From Dietzia aurantiaca (GTDB lineage Bacteria > Actinomycetota > Actinomycetes > Mycobacteriales > Mycobacteriaceae): a stretch of DNA of 64,000 bases. A program made the position numbers and the translations under genes. A model generated the notes under the pieces. It saw nothing but the letters and a program-made list of their open reading frames with translations. It ran no database searches and had not been told where the DNA came from. How positions within the stretch are numbered: position 1 is the stretch's first letter; each line of letters begins with the position of its first letter. Below, one piece after another: positions 18,886 through 28,166 of this stretch. The stretch lies in contig NZ_JAIFXZ010000001.1 of NCBI RefSeq assembly GCF_021033825.1, positions 248,001 to 312,000 of the forward strand, written 5' to 3'.

Positions 18886-19779
18886 ATGGGCCGAGGGGCG
18901 TCACTTCTACGGATCGGGGTCGCCTACGTCATCGCCGTCGCCGCGGGACTCGCCTGGCTGACGTGGGGGCCGGACACCGGCCGGCTGTGGCTGGACGGCT
19001 TGATCGCCGACCTGATCGCCACGCTGGTGGTCTTCGCGGCCAGCCGGATCTACGGGAACTCGAGTTTCTACGACGCCTACTGGTCGGTCATTCCGCCGCT
19101 GCTGACCTTCTACTGGTGGGTTGCCGCGGACGCAAAGGTGGACGACGCCCGCTGGTGGCTGATGATGGCCGTACTGCTGGCGTGGGCGGTGCGCCTGACC
19201 GCGAACTGGATCCGCACCTTCCCCGGCATGCACCACGAGGACTGGCGGTACCCGATGGTCCGGGCGAAGGCCGGCCGCTTCGAGTTCGCCGCCGATCTGC
19301 TCGGCATCCACGTCTTCCCGACCCTGCAGGTCTTCGCGGGTCTCATCCCGGTCTATGTGGTCGCCACAAGGGCCGGCGAGCCGCTCGGGTGGCTCGACGT
19401 CGTCGCCTTCGTCGTGGGCGTGGCCGCGCTGGCCCTGGAGACGATCGCCGATCTGCAGATGCATCGGTTCCTCGCCACCCGCACGCCGGGCCAGGTGATG
19501 GACGCCGGGGTGTGGTCGTGGTCCCGGCATCCCAATTACTTCGGCGAGTGCGGGATCTGGTTCTCGATGGCGTTGTTCGGCTTCGCGGCCCACCCCGGCG
19601 CGTGGTGGGTGTTCTCGGGCGTCGCCGCCATGGTGGCGATGTTCCTGGCGGTGAGTATCCCGATGATGGAGCAGCGAAGTCTCGAACGTCGTCCCGAGTA
19701 CGCCCGGGTCGTGGAGCGGGTGTCTCGGTTCGTTCCGCGCCCGCCCAGGAAGATGCCGGCGGAGAGGACTCCTGTGTAG
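18886..19779 (+). CDS. DUF1295 (steroid 5-alpha reductase-like) membrane protein
   Basis: A 297-residue integral membrane protein with about seven spans. The C-terminal half carries the DUF1295 pattern: TRTPGQVMDAGVWSWSRHPN, then YFGECGIWFSMALFGF, and the terminal SLERRPEYARVVERVSRFVP. Members resemble steroid 5-alpha reductases and isoprenylcysteine methyltransferases, suggesting a lipid-modifying role, but no substrate is known. The frame is open to 18748, yet the first 46 codons do not look like protein of this family; the ATG at 18886 begins the first transmembrane segment region. It ends 47 bases before ligD. Confidence 0.85.
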   Translation: MGRGASLLRIGVAYVIAVAAGLAWLTWGPDTGRLWLDGLIADLIATLVVFAASRIYGNSSFYDAYWSVIPPLLTFYWWVAADAKVDDARWWLMMAVLLAWAVRLTANWIRTFPGMHHEDWRYPMVRAKAGRFEFAADLLGIHVFPTLQVFAGLIPVYVVATRAGEPLGWLDVVAFVVGVAALALETIADLQMHRFLATRTPGQVMDAGVWSWSRHPNYFGECGIWFSMALFGFAAHPGAWWVFSGVAAMVAMFLAVSIPMMEQRSLERRPEYARVVERVSRFVPRPPRKMPAERTPV

Positions 19780-19826
19780 GACCGATGCCGGTCGCCGGCG
19801 TCGGACGCAGATGCGAGAGTGGGGCC

Positions 19827-22478
19827 ATGGCTAGCAACGGGCAGAAGGAATCGGTGGAGGTCGACGGGCAGACCGTGCGCTTCACCCATCCCGACAAGGT
19901 GCTCTACGAGACCACCGGCACCACCAAAGCCGAGGTGCTGGAGTACTACTTGGCCATCGCGCCGCTGCTCATGACGTACGCCGGCCGCCGGCCGGTCACC
20001 CGCAAGCGCTGGCCCGATGGCACGGAGGACAAGTCGTTCTTCGAGAAGAATCTCCCCCAGCATGCGCCCGACTGGGTACCGCGGGTCGCCATCGAGCATT
20101 CCTCGCGCACCGTTCGCTACCCGGTGCTCGACTCCCCCGCGACGCTGGCGTGGTTCGCGCAGCAGGCCGCGCTCGAGCTGCACGTGCCGCAGTGGACCCT
20201 CGAGAACGACGAGCCGGGCCGGACGCGCCGGATCGTGATCGACCTCGATCCGGGCGAGGACGTGGATCTGGATACGACGGCGAAGGTGGCCCTGCGTGTC
20301 AGGGATCTCCTTTCCGAGGCGGGGCTCGACTCCTTCCCGGTGACGTCAGGGTCCAAGGGCATCCATCTCTACGCTCGCCTCGACAAGGCGGTCACCGCCG
20401 CCAGCGCCTCCAAGGTGGCCAAGCAGATCGCGCAATCACTGGCCAAGCAGACTCCCGACCTGGTCACCGCCACCATGAAGCGCTCCATCCGCGACGGCAA
20501 GGTGTTCGTCGACTGGAGCCAGAACAGCGGCGCCAAGACCACCGTCTCCCCCTACTCCCTGCGCGGGCGGGCCGAACCGTGGGTGGCGGCGCCCCGCTCG
20601 TGGGAGGAACTCGGCGACGGCGGCCTGACGCACCTGCACTGGGACGAGGTCCTGGGGCGGCTGGACTCCGACGGCGACCTCCTCGACGGGCTCGGGCGCT
20701 CAGGCTCAGGGGCTGCCAAGAAGAAACCCGCCACAAAGACGACGGCGAAAAAGGCCCCCGCCAAGAAGTCGGCGTCGTCATCCAACTCGGCATCGCGAGC
20801 CAAGAAATCGGGAAGCGGCAAGAAGAGCTCATCGTCGTCAGATGATGAGGACCCCGAGCCCGCCGCCACCAGCTCGACCGACGTCGAGGGCTGCGACGCC
20901 GGCCCCACCAGCGCCAACGCCGTGGTGACGAGTCTCGAGGAGTACCGCCGCAAGCGGGATCGCCGGAAGACGCCGGAGCCGTTCGAGGGTGAGGTCGAAA
21001 CCGATCGCTCAGGAGGCGACGGACCGATCTTCGTTATCCAGGAGCACCACGCCCGCCGCCTGCACTTCGACCTGCGGCTCGAGCACCACGGCGTCATGGC
21101 CTCGTGGGCCGTGCCCAAGAACCTGCCGACCGAGCCCAAGGACCGGCGGCTCGCGGTGAACACCGAGGACCACCCGCTCGGCTACGAGACATTCGAGGGC
21201 ACCATCCCCAAGGGCGAGTACGGCGCCGGGCACATGACCATCTGGGACCGCGGCACCTACGAGTGCGAGAAGTGGCGCGAGGACGAGATCATCGTGTGGC
21301 TCGACGGCAAGAAAGTCTCCGGCCGGTACGTCCTGGTGCGCACGAGCGCCGAGAAGAACCAATGGATCGTGCAGTACATGAAGGACCAGTCGCCGGACTC
21401 CTTCTACGGCGGCCGCGACAACCCCAAATCGCGGTACCCCGAGGGCGACAAGCGGGCACGCGGCTCCGGCAACTCCGATGGTTCCGACGGCAAGGCGCGC
21501 TCGCGTTCCACCGACCGATCCGACCGCGCCACGAGCCCCGACGTGCCGCCGCTCCCCATGATCCCCACGGCCGCCGAGGTCACTAGACTTCCCGACGACA
21601 CGTGGGCGTTCGAGGGAAAGTGGGACGGCTACCGCGTGACCGTGGCGACGAACGGCGAGCAGACCCGCCTGGTCAGCCGCAACGGCAACTCCATGGACTG
21701 GCTCGCCGACGGCTTCCCCGGTCTCGCCGAGACTCTCGAGAAACGCGCGGTGATCGACGCGGAGTTGGTCATCCCCGACTCCAACGGCGTGCCCGACTTC
21801 GCCTCACTGGCCAAGCAGGCCGCCGCGGAGGGCAAGGACTCGTCACTGCCGCCGGTCGAACTGTTCGTCTTTGACGTGCTCGAGGTCGACGGCGTGGACC
21901 TGCAGTCGCAGCCGTGGGAGCGTCGCCGGGAGGTGCTGGACCTGCTCGCGCCGGCCATGCGCTCGGTCGACCGCGTGCACGTGCCCGAGGTGCTCGGAGG
22001 CCCCGGCGACCGCGCCCTGGCCGAAGCCGAGGAATACGGCTGGGAGGGCATCGTCGCCAAGCGCCGCGACTCGAAGTACGAGTCGGGTCGGCGGTCAAAG
22101 GCATGGCTCAAGCAGAAGCTGCTCACCACCACCGAGGCCGTGGTGGGCGGCTGGCGGCCCGGCAAGGGCGGCCGCGCCGGCTCGTTGGGCTCCCTGCTGT
22201 TGGGCCTGCCCGCCGAGACGGGGCTCGCCTACATCGGCCGCGTCGGCACCGGGTTCACCGACAAGCAGGCCCGCGCCCTGCTCGACGAGCTCGAACCGCT
22301 GCGGCGCAAAACCAGCCCCTTCGTCGAGCAACTGCCCACCGACGCCCGTCGCGACGCCATCTGGGTCCTGCCCAAGCTCGTCGTGGAGGTCCGCCATCAG
22401 GGCTTCACCGACGACGGCCACATGCGCCAACCCTCATGGCGCGACATCCGCCGCGACAAGCTACCCGGCGATCTGTAG
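19827..22478 (+). CDS. ligD: Multifunctional DNA end-joining ligase LigD (polymerase-phosphoesterase-ligase)
   Basis: An 883-residue ATP-dependent ligase of the end-joining pathway, acting with Ku. Three domains are visible in the mycobacterial order: an archaeo-eukaryotic primase-type polymerase (residues 1-290; metal aspartates D139/D141 in IDLDPGED, SGSKGIH at 174-180), a 3'-phosphoesterase (about 400-530; HHARRLHFDLRLEHHG), and an ATP-dependent ligase (about 576-883) with the adenylated lysine K598 in EGKWDGYR. The polymerase and phosphoesterase are joined by about 110 residues rich in Lys, Ala and Ser (AKKKPATKTTAKKAPAKKSA and onward), much like the Ku tail. The frame is open far upstream, but the ATG at 19827 matches the family's N-terminus. 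Confidence 0.97.
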   Translation: MASNGQKESVEVDGQTVRFTHPDKVLYETTGTTKAEVLEYYLAIAPLLMTYAGRRPVTRKRWPDGTEDKSFFEKNLPQHAPDWVPRVAIEHSSRTVRYPVLDSPATLAWFAQQAALELHVPQWTLENDEPGRTRRIVIDLDPGEDVDLDTTAKVALRVRDLLSEAGLDSFPVTSGSKGIHLYARLDKAVTAASASKVAKQIAQSLAKQTPDLVTATMKRSIRDGKVFVDWSQNSGAKTTVSPYSLRGRAEPWVAAPRSWEELGDGGLTHLHWDEVLGRLDSDGDLLDGLGRSGSGAAKKKPATKTTAKKAPAKKSASSSNSASRAKKSGSGKKSSSSSDDEDPEPAATSSTDVEGCDAGPTSANAVVTSLEEYRRKRDRRKTPEPFEGEVETDRSGGDGPIFVIQEHHARRLHFDLRLEHHGVMASWAVPKNLPTEPKDRRLAVNTEDHPLGYETFEGTIPKGEYGAGHMTIWDRGTYECEKWREDEIIVWLDGKKVSGRYVLVRTSAEKNQWIVQYMKDQSPDSFYGGRDNPKSRYPEGDKRARGSGNSDGSDGKARSRSTDRSDRATSPDVPPLPMIPTAAEVTRLPDDTWAFEGKWDGYRVTVATNGEQTRLVSRNGNSMDWLADGFPGLAETLEKRAVIDAELVIPDSNGVPDFASLAKQAAAEGKDSSLPPVELFVFDVLEVDGVDLQSQPWERRREVLDLLAPAMRSVDRVHVPEVLGGPGDRALAEAEEYGWEGIVAKRRDSKYESGRRSKAWLKQKLLTTTEAVVGGWRPGKGGRAGSLGSLLLGLPAETGLAYIGRVGTGFTDKQARALLDELEPLRRKTSPFVEQLPTDARRDAIWVLPKLVVEVRHQGFTDDGHMRQPSWRDIRRDKLPGDL

Positions 22479-22494
22479 TGGCCGCCGCGGGCTC

Positions 22495-22515
22495 CGGGGC
22501 GGGCGCGTAGCGAGC
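22495..22515 (+). repeat. 21-base repeat, copy 1 (other copy at 29678-29698)
   Basis: The 21 bases here, 17 bases after the ligD stop, are identical to 29678-29698 at the end of cotH. The core is GGGGCGGGCGC followed by GTAGCGA. In this copy the following bases pair poorly with the arm; in the other copy they complete a perfect 11-base stem, so both may descend from a terminator-like element. Confidence 0.6.
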
Positions 22516-22557
22516 CGGCCGGGTGGCTAGCTGAGCTACGCCAGTGGCTCGTCGCCC

Positions 22558-23697
22558 TCAGACCCGCGGCACGCCGTCGGCGCTCCAGCGCGACATCACC
22601 GTGCGGACATCGGCGTCGACCCGCGGCGGCGCCGCGCCTTCGGACGAGGCGAGGCGCGGTGCCGCGGCGGGCATGGGGAACCCCTGGTCCTCCACGAAGC
22701 CCGCGCGCTCGGTGGCCTGCGGGTGCAGGGTCGCCTCGTGGAGCGTGAGCACCGGGGTGACACAGGCGTCGAGGTGCTTGAACAACGCGGCCCACTCGTC
22801 TCGGTCCCGACCCGCGAAGATGCCCGAGAAGACCTGGGCCAGGCCGGGCCAGTTCTCGGGGTTCCATCGATCGGCCAGGTCCGCCGGATCGAGACCCAGC
22901 CCGCCCAGGAAGCGCTCGTAGAACACGTCCTCCAACGCGCCGACCGCGACGAACCGACCGTCCGCACACTCGTACGCACGGTAGAACGGCGCCGACCCGT
23001 CAAGCAGATTGGTCCCCCGACGCGGTGACCACCGGCCGGCGTGCTCCCACGAACGCAGGAGGGAGGTCAGGGAACTCGCGCCGTCGGCCATCGCGGCGTC
23101 CACCACCTGGCCCCTGTCGGTGCGCTCGCGCTCATGGAGCGCGGCCAGCACACCCACCAGCAGGAACATCGACCCGCCGCCGAAGTTGCCTACGTAGTTC
23201 ACCGGGGGAACAGGCGGACCGTTCGCCGGCCCCAGCGGCTCCAACGCACCCGCGAGCGCCAGGTAGTTCACGTCGTGCCCGGCGCGGCGCGCGAGCGGCC
23301 CCTCCTGGCCCCAGCCCGTCATCCGGCCGTAGACCAGGCGTGGATTCTCGGCGAGCAGGACATCCGGACCGAGGCCCAGCTTCTCCATGGCCCCCGGCCG
23401 GCTGCCCTCCAGCAGCACGTCGGCGTGACGCAGGAGGTCACGGACCGCGTCCAACTGGGCCCGATCGGTGAGATCCGCCTGCAGCTCGGCGCGCCCTCGC
23501 AGCATCCCGGCGTTGGGGTCGGTGACCCCGTCATCGTCCGCCCCGCGCGGCGGACGCACGATCCGCACCACGTCCGCGCCCATATCGGCGAGCATCATGC
23601 CAGCGTGCAGGAGCGGCCCGATCGCCTCCATCTCCACGACCCGGACGCCCGAGAGCGGGCCGCCGTGCGGGGTGGCGGCGGGGTTGGTGGCGCTCAC
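22558..23697 (-). CDS. Alpha-methylacyl-CoA racemase-like CoA transferase (CaiB/BaiF family)
   Basis: A 379-residue family III enzyme. The segment GRMTGWGQEGPLARRAGHDVNY and, later, APFYRAYECADGRFVAVGALE match the alpha-methylacyl-CoA racemase branch, in which a histidine/aspartate pair and a glutamate exchange the alpha proton of 2-methylacyl-CoA; the aspartate of AGHD and the glutamate of GALE are present. It begins with GTG, overlapping the stop of the monooxygenase gene (GTGA). In a pathway with an acyl-CoA ligase it would convert (2R)- to (2S)-methylacyl-CoA before beta-oxidation. A CoA-transferase activity is the alternative. Confidence 0.85.
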   Translation of the reverse strand: MSATNPAATPHGGPLSGVRVVEMEAIGPLLHAGMMLADMGADVVRIVRPPRGADDDGVTDPNAGMLRGRAELQADLTDRAQLDAVRDLLRHADVLLEGSRPGAMEKLGLGPDVLLAENPRLVYGRMTGWGQEGPLARRAGHDVNYLALAGALEPLGPANGPPVPPVNYVGNFGGGSMFLLVGVLAALHERERTDRGQVVDAAMADGASSLTSLLRSWEHAGRWSPRRGTNLLDGSAPFYRAYECADGRFVAVGALEDVFYERFLGGLGLDPADLADRWNPENWPGLAQVFSGIFAGRDRDEWAALFKHLDACVTPVLTLHEATLHPQATERAGFVEDQGFPMPAAAPRLASSEGAAPPRVDADVRTVMSRWSADGVPRV

Positions 23698-25631
23698 CTC
23701 TGCTGCCCGGCCAGGGCGCGCGCCGGCTCCAGGTGGAAATCGTCAGGATCCACCCGGTAGGTCATCCTCCAGTAGTCGTTGATGCGCCACGGCAACACGG
23801 CCACGACTCGCCCGTCCGGATTGCGGTACCAGTTCTCCATGCCGGGATGCGTCCACACCATCTGCCCGTGCTGGCGGTCCACCGCCTCGTTGTAGGCATC
23901 GTTGACCTCGGCCCTGCATTCCAGCACCCCGAGGTCCCGGCTGCGCATGAGCTCGATCGCGTCCATGATGTACCGGATCTGGCACTCCAGGATGGTGATG
24001 AAGCTGCCGCCGTGGCCGATCGCCGTGTTGGGTCCGGTCATGATGAAGAAGTTCGGCAGGTCCGGGGCGGTGATGCCCAGGTAGGCGCGGGCGTCGTGCT
24101 CGCCCCACATCTCGGCCGTCGACTTACCCGACCGGCCGACGATGTCCATCGGATACAACACCCGCACGCTCTGGAACCCCGTGGCCATGACGATGACGTC
24201 CAGCTCGTGCTCCTGCCCCTCGGAATCCACCAGGCCGGTGGGGGTCACCGCATCGACGCCCAGCGGGACGAGCTCCACGTGCGGCCGGCGGAGCATCGCG
24301 AACCAGCCGTTGTCCAGCAGCATGCGCTTGCCGAACGGGGGGTATTGCGGCAGCGACGCCTCGATGAGATCGTCGCGATCGCCCAACTGCTCCCGCAGGT
24401 ACCGCTCATAGAACCGGCGGTGACCGTGGTTGACGGCGTTGATCGACACGGTGGGCTCCTCCCACTCCGGGTCGATCTGTAGGGACGGGTACACCTTGTC
24501 GTTGAAGATCCACGACAGCCGCGCCCGGTACCACTCCCGGTACCCCGGGACGTGGTCCATCAACCAGTGGACATCCTCCTCGATGGTGGTGAAGTAGTCG
24601 TCGTTGGGCGCGATCCACTGGGGCGAGCGTTGGAAGACGGTCAACGAGCCGACCCGGTCCACGATCGCCGGACCGATCTGCATCGCGCTCGCGCCGGCGC
24701 CCACGATGCCCACGCGCTTGCCGCGCAGCGCGTCGGGATCGTCGAGCTCGGAAGGCCATTCAGCGGAGTGGAACAGGCGACCCCCGAAGTCGTCCATCCC
24801 CGGGATCGACGGCATCTTGGGGCGGTTCAACAGCCCGACTGCGCTGATTACCACCGGCGCGTCGAGAATCTCCGACTCGCCACCCGGCCCGCGTACCGTC
24901 ACGTGCCAGACCTGACGGTCCTCGTCGAACTGCGCGCGCGTCACCTCGTGGTTGAAGCGCACATGCCGGCGGATGTCGTTCACCGACGCGAAGTCCTCGA
25001 GATAGGTCTGGACCTCGTCGCGCTTGCCGAAGTGGGTGGACCAGTTGTGTGGGAAGGAGGTGATCGAATACAGGTGACTCGGGGTGTCCACCCCGGCGCC
25101 CGGATAGCGGTTCTCCCACCACGAACCACCGACGTCGTCGTTCTTCTCCAGGATCACGTGCGGGATCCCGGCGTTGGTCAGCTCGACCGAGGCGAGCATC
25201 CCGGCGATGCCGGCGCCGATCACGACGGCGTGCAGACGGTCGTCCTGCCGCCCGGCCGGGACCTTCGGCCGCGGCCCGTGGACGATCTCGGCCATCATCG
25301 GACCGAAATCCGCAGGCACCTCCTCGCCGCAGGTGAAGTCGAGGATCTCACCGACCTCCGCGGCGGACAAGGTGCGTCGGGCAGGGCTGCCCGTCCCCCA
25401 CCACTGCTCGACCGCATCGACCAGACCCTGCTGGACCTCCGCACGGATCTCTTCGGGCAGCCCGCCGGTCGCATTGTCGTCCATGCCCCGGCTGCGGGTT
25501 GGCTGGAAACGGTCGGCTTTCCACCGCTCGTCGCCGGTGAGTTCCAGCAGGACGGCGAGCATGGTCGGGATGTTGCCGCCACGCACTGCCGATCGAAGTC
25601 GGGACCGATACTGTTCGCTGATGCTGTTCAT
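23694..25631 (-). CDS. Baeyer-Villiger-type flavin monooxygenase, HAPMO-like
   Basis: A 645-residue FAD- and NADPH-dependent class B monooxygenase that should insert oxygen next to a ketone to give an ester or lactone. The FAD Rossmann motif is GAGIAG at 139-144, the NADPH motif is GAGASA at 311-316, and the Baeyer-Villiger fingerprint FxGxxxHxxxWP is present (F282, G284, H288, W292, P293). An N-terminal extension of about 130 residues before the first Rossmann fold is typical of 4-hydroxyacetophenone monooxygenases. It is the first gene of a two-gene operon with the racemase; a perfect GACTAAC/GTTAGTC operator lies 10 bases upstream of its ATG. Confidence 0.9.
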   Translation of the reverse strand: MNSISEQYRSRLRSAVRGGNIPTMLAVLLELTGDERWKADRFQPTRSRGMDDNATGGLPEEIRAEVQQGLVDAVEQWWGTGSPARRTLSAAEVGEILDFTCGEEVPADFGPMMAEIVHGPRPKVPAGRQDDRLHAVVIGAGIAGMLASVELTNAGIPHVILEKNDDVGGSWWENRYPGAGVDTPSHLYSITSFPHNWSTHFGKRDEVQTYLEDFASVNDIRRHVRFNHEVTRAQFDEDRQVWHVTVRGPGGESEILDAPVVISAVGLLNRPKMPSIPGMDDFGGRLFHSAEWPSELDDPDALRGKRVGIVGAGASAMQIGPAIVDRVGSLTVFQRSPQWIAPNDDYFTTIEEDVHWLMDHVPGYREWYRARLSWIFNDKVYPSLQIDPEWEEPTVSINAVNHGHRRFYERYLREQLGDRDDLIEASLPQYPPFGKRMLLDNGWFAMLRRPHVELVPLGVDAVTPTGLVDSEGQEHELDVIVMATGFQSVRVLYPMDIVGRSGKSTAEMWGEHDARAYLGITAPDLPNFFIMTGPNTAIGHGGSFITILECQIRYIMDAIELMRSRDLGVLECRAEVNDAYNEAVDRQHGQMVWTHPGMENWYRNPDGRVVAVLPWRINDYWRMTYRVDPDDFHLEPARALAGQQR

Positions 25632-25640
25632 AACGAGCGA

Positions 25641-25658
25641 GACTAACAGCAGTTAGTC
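25641..25658. promoter_or_regulatory. Operator copy 1, GACTAAC-N4-GTTAGTC
   Basis: A perfect 7+7 base palindrome with spacer AGCA, directly upstream of the monooxygenase ATG at 25631. Together with 25751-25766 and 29462-29477 it defines a repeated operator, most likely for the TetR encoded at 27437-28063. Confidence 0.75.
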
Positions 25659-25709
25659 ACGACGGCTAGACATCGCCGGAATCGCGATAGCTCCGCGCCA
25701 GAGACCCGC

Positions 25710-25738
25710 TTGACGGAGTTTTCTCCGACTGCCACTAT
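25710..25738 (+). promoter_or_regulatory. Predicted promoter of the ligase-TetR operon
   Basis: TTGACG (25710-25715) and CACTAT (25733-25738) are spaced 17 bases apart, placing the transcript start near 25745. The operator copy at 25751-25766 would then lie just downstream of the start, a position that blocks transcription when occupied. The -10 is a weak match. Confidence 0.5.
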
Positions 25739-25750
25739 GAGCCAAGTCAT

Positions 25751-25766
25751 ACTAACGATCGTCAGC
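25751..25766. promoter_or_regulatory. Operator copy 2, ACTAAC-GATC-GTCAGC
   Basis: The left half site is identical to copy 1; the right half differs at two of six positions. It lies 47 bases before the ligase ATG and 120 bases from the monooxygenase start. Confidence 0.6.
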
Positions 25767-25812
25767 CACTATCGCCGGGGATCGAGCTCTTCAGCAGAAA
25801 GGCGCCACCAGC

Positions 25813-27432
25813 ATGAACCCGACGACCGAGGCATCACGGGCCGAGACATCAGGCGGCCGGACCCTGACGGCACACCAGTCGTCGCTCCTGGGCCGCGCCA
25901 CCCTGGGTGACCAGCTCCGACGCCACGCCCAGAGCCGGGCGGCCAAGCCCGCCATCGTCGCCTACGCGAGCGACGGCCAGCGGACCGTGACCACCTACGG
26001 CGACCTCAACGCGGACGCCAACCGGGCAGCCCACATGCTGCTCGACCTGGGTGTCACCCGCGGAGACCGGGTGGCGGTCATGGCCCGCAACCGCGTCGAG
26101 TCGGTGACTGCCTACTACGGCGCACTCAAGGTCGGCGCCGCCTACTCCGGGATCAACGTGCTCTTCGGCGAGGCCGAGGTCCGCCAGCAGATCGAACACC
26201 TGAAGCCCGCCGCGATGGTCGTGGCTGCGGAATTCCTGCCGGTCCTCACCGCGGCGCTCGAGCCACTCACGTCCCGCCCGGAACTCATCGTGATCGACGG
26301 CGCCCCCGGCCACCGGGACTTCCGAGACCTCCTCGACGTCGCATCGGACTCCGAGCCCGACTGCGACGTGCACGAGCATGACCTCGCGATGATCGTCTAC
26401 ACCAGCGGAACGGAGGCCGCCCCCAAGGGCGTGATGCTGCCCCACCGCAACTACCTCATCTCCACCGCACCGGCCTACACCTGGGGCCTGCGCTGCCGGG
26501 ACGACGACGTCTGGCTTTATGTCATGCCGTTCCACACCATCGCGGGGATCGGCTCCCTGACCTCGCTGCTCCTCCTGGGCGCGACGCTCGTCCTGCCGGC
26601 AAGCCTGGACCCCGCCGTTGCCCTGGACATGATCAGGACCGAACAGATCACCGTCCTGGCCCAAACCCCCACCTTCTTCCTCTCGCTCGCGGACCACCCC
26701 GACTTCGGCCCCGAGACCGTCGGCACCGTCGAGCGCTGCCTCACCTACGGCGGCCAGGTGCTGCCCCGGACCGTCGACGCGTGGCACCACGCCGCACCCC
26801 GGTCCATCTGGGGAACGTACTGGGGCCAGTCCGAACTGACCCAGCTGGGCTCAGTGGGCTGGTTCAAGCAGCTCGAGGACGTCCCCGACCAGGACCCGAC
26901 CTGGATCGGCAAGCCCGTGGGGCACCTCGAGGTCAAGGTCGTCGACGCCGACGGGGCCGAGGCCGAGAGCGGCGAGCTCCTGTGCCGCACGCCGTCAGTG
27001 ATGGCCGGGTACTTCAAGGAACCCGAGAAGACCGCCGCAGTTTTGGAGGGCGGGTGGGTCCACACCGGGGACATCGTCCGGCGCGACGCGGAGGGCAACC
27101 TGTTCTTCCTCGACCGCAACAAGGACATGATCAAGACCGGCGGATACAACGTCTCCTCCCAAGAGGTCGAGCGCGTGCTTCAGGAGCATCCCGACGTGGT
27201 GCGCTCCGCTGTTGTGGGACTGCCCGACGAGCGCTGGTCAGAGGCGGTCACCGGGTTCGTGATCGCCCGCCCGGGCAGCGGGATCACCGGCGGCGAACTT
27301 CGGGATCACTGCAAGAGTTCCCTCGCGGGCTATAAGGTCCCCAAGGAGATCACCATTGTGGACGAGCTCCCCGTGGACCCCCAGGGCAAGCTCCTCAAGA
27401 GGGAGCTGCGCCGCCAGTACGCGAAGGACTGA
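25813..27432 (+). CDS. AMP-forming acyl-CoA synthetase/ligase
   Basis: A 539-residue adenylate-forming enzyme. The ATP-binding loop reads IVYTSGTEAAPKGVM, the A5 motif YWGQSELTQ, A7 VHTGDIVRRD, A8 FLDRNKDMIKTGGYNVSSQE, and the catalytic lysine lies in the terminal PQGKLLKREL. It should convert a carboxylic acid, ATP and CoA to acyl-CoA, AMP and pyrophosphate. AGAAAGG lies about 11 bases before the ATG. It is divergent from the monooxygenase-racemase operon across a region with two operator copies, and the TetR gene follows with no gap to speak of, so ligase and regulator are co-transcribed. Likely substrate: the acid freed from the Baeyer-Villiger ester. Confidence 0.88.
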   Translation: MNPTTEASRAETSGGRTLTAHQSSLLGRATLGDQLRRHAQSRAAKPAIVAYASDGQRTVTTYGDLNADANRAAHMLLDLGVTRGDRVAVMARNRVESVTAYYGALKVGAAYSGINVLFGEAEVRQQIEHLKPAAMVVAAEFLPVLTAALEPLTSRPELIVIDGAPGHRDFRDLLDVASDSEPDCDVHEHDLAMIVYTSGTEAAPKGVMLPHRNYLISTAPAYTWGLRCRDDDVWLYVMPFHTIAGIGSLTSLLLLGATLVLPASLDPAVALDMIRTEQITVLAQTPTFFLSLADHPDFGPETVGTVERCLTYGGQVLPRTVDAWHHAAPRSIWGTYWGQSELTQLGSVGWFKQLEDVPDQDPTWIGKPVGHLEVKVVDADGAEAESGELLCRTPSVMAGYFKEPEKTAAVLEGGWVHTGDIVRRDAEGNLFFLDRNKDMIKTGGYNVSSQEVERVLQEHPDVVRSAVVGLPDERWSEAVTGFVIARPGSGITGGELRDHCKSSLAGYKVPKEITIVDELPVDPQGKLLKRELRRQYAKD

Positions 27433-27436
27433 GACG

Positions 27437-28063
27437 CTGAACACCGACCACGCCCCCTCGATCTCGACGAGCCGCGACGGGGACTCCGCACCCGCCCCGG
27501 GCAGCCGACGCGACGCCATCCTCACCGCGGCCGCCCGGTACTTCGCCGCCGAGGGCTATCACTCCGCCGGCATGCGGGGCATCGCGGACTCCGTCGGCAT
27601 CAAGGGGGCGAGTCTCTACAACCACTTCGGGTCCAAGGAGGAGATCCTCTACGCGATCGCGTTGACGATGACCCGCGTCCCGGTGGAGGAACACCTCGTC
27701 GTCCTCGACGAGCCCGGGTCGCCCGCGGAGCGGTTGACCAGGCTGATCGGCGTCCACCTGCGCCACCTGGCCGTCCACCGGGTCGAGCACCTGGTGAGCC
27801 TCCGGGAGCTCGCCGCACTGACGCCCGAGCATCGCGCCGTCGTGGTGGACTACCGCAAGTACTACCAGCGGCGTGTCCGCGACGTCGTCGCCGCGGGAGT
27901 CCGGGCCGGCGAATTCCACGTGGCCGACCCCCTGCGCGCGTCCGTCGCCGCCCTGGACCTGATGAACGGCGTGAGCTGGTGGCTCCGGGACGACCACGAC
28001 GTCGACGGCCTGGTGGACACCTACATCGACTACATCGTCAGCGGGATCCTGCGCCACGGCTGA
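27437..28063 (+). CDS. TetR family regulator, probably with a CTG start codon
   Basis: A 208-residue TetR protein: helix-turn-helix at about residues 22-68 (AARYFAAEGYHSAGMRGIAD, then SVGIKGASLYNHFGSKEEIL) and a C-terminal domain reminiscent of KstR2-type regulators (YRKYYQRRVRDVVAAGVRAG). No ATG, GTG or TTG lies in frame between the ligase stop and the conserved domain. The CTG at 27437 has AAGGA eight bases upstream and starts four bases after the ligase TGA, so it is the best start; the alternative is TTG 27356 inside the ligase gene. It is the natural repressor for the three operator copies nearby. Confidence 0.85.
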   Translation: MNTDHAPSISTSRDGDSAPAPGSRRDAILTAAARYFAAEGYHSAGMRGIADSVGIKGASLYNHFGSKEEILYAIALTMTRVPVEEHLVVLDEPGSPAERLTRLIGVHLRHLAVHRVEHLVSLRELAALTPEHRAVVVDYRKYYQRRVRDVVAAGVRAGEFHVADPLRASVAALDLMNGVSWWLRDDHDVDGLVDTYIDYIVSGILRHG

Positions 28064-28086
28064 CCGCTGCGCGGGTACGACGAGAC

Positions 28087-28123
28087 CGGCCCCCGATCAC
28101 CTGCCTCAGGTGATCGGGGGCCG
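28087..28123. terminator. Strong bidirectional terminator hairpin
   Basis: A 17-base stem (CGGCCCCCGATCACCTG from 28087 pairing with 28107-28123) with a 3-base loop ends the ligase-TetR operon and faces the convergent alcohol dehydrogenase gene. Confidence 0.88.
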
Positions 28124-28166
28124 TTCTCGTCAGTGGGCCGGTCTCGTCAGTGCGCCACTCCCGGCG

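Noticed and set aside
18705-19826. LigD frame is open for 374 codons before its ATG, suggesting a larger protein
   Set aside because: The upstream part overlaps the DUF1295 gene in another frame and has no domain; the ATG at 19827 matches the LigD N-terminus.
22520-22550. On the minus strand, GTAGCTCAGCTAG resembles the D-arm region of a tRNA
   Set aside because: No acceptor, anticodon or T-arm can be built around it.
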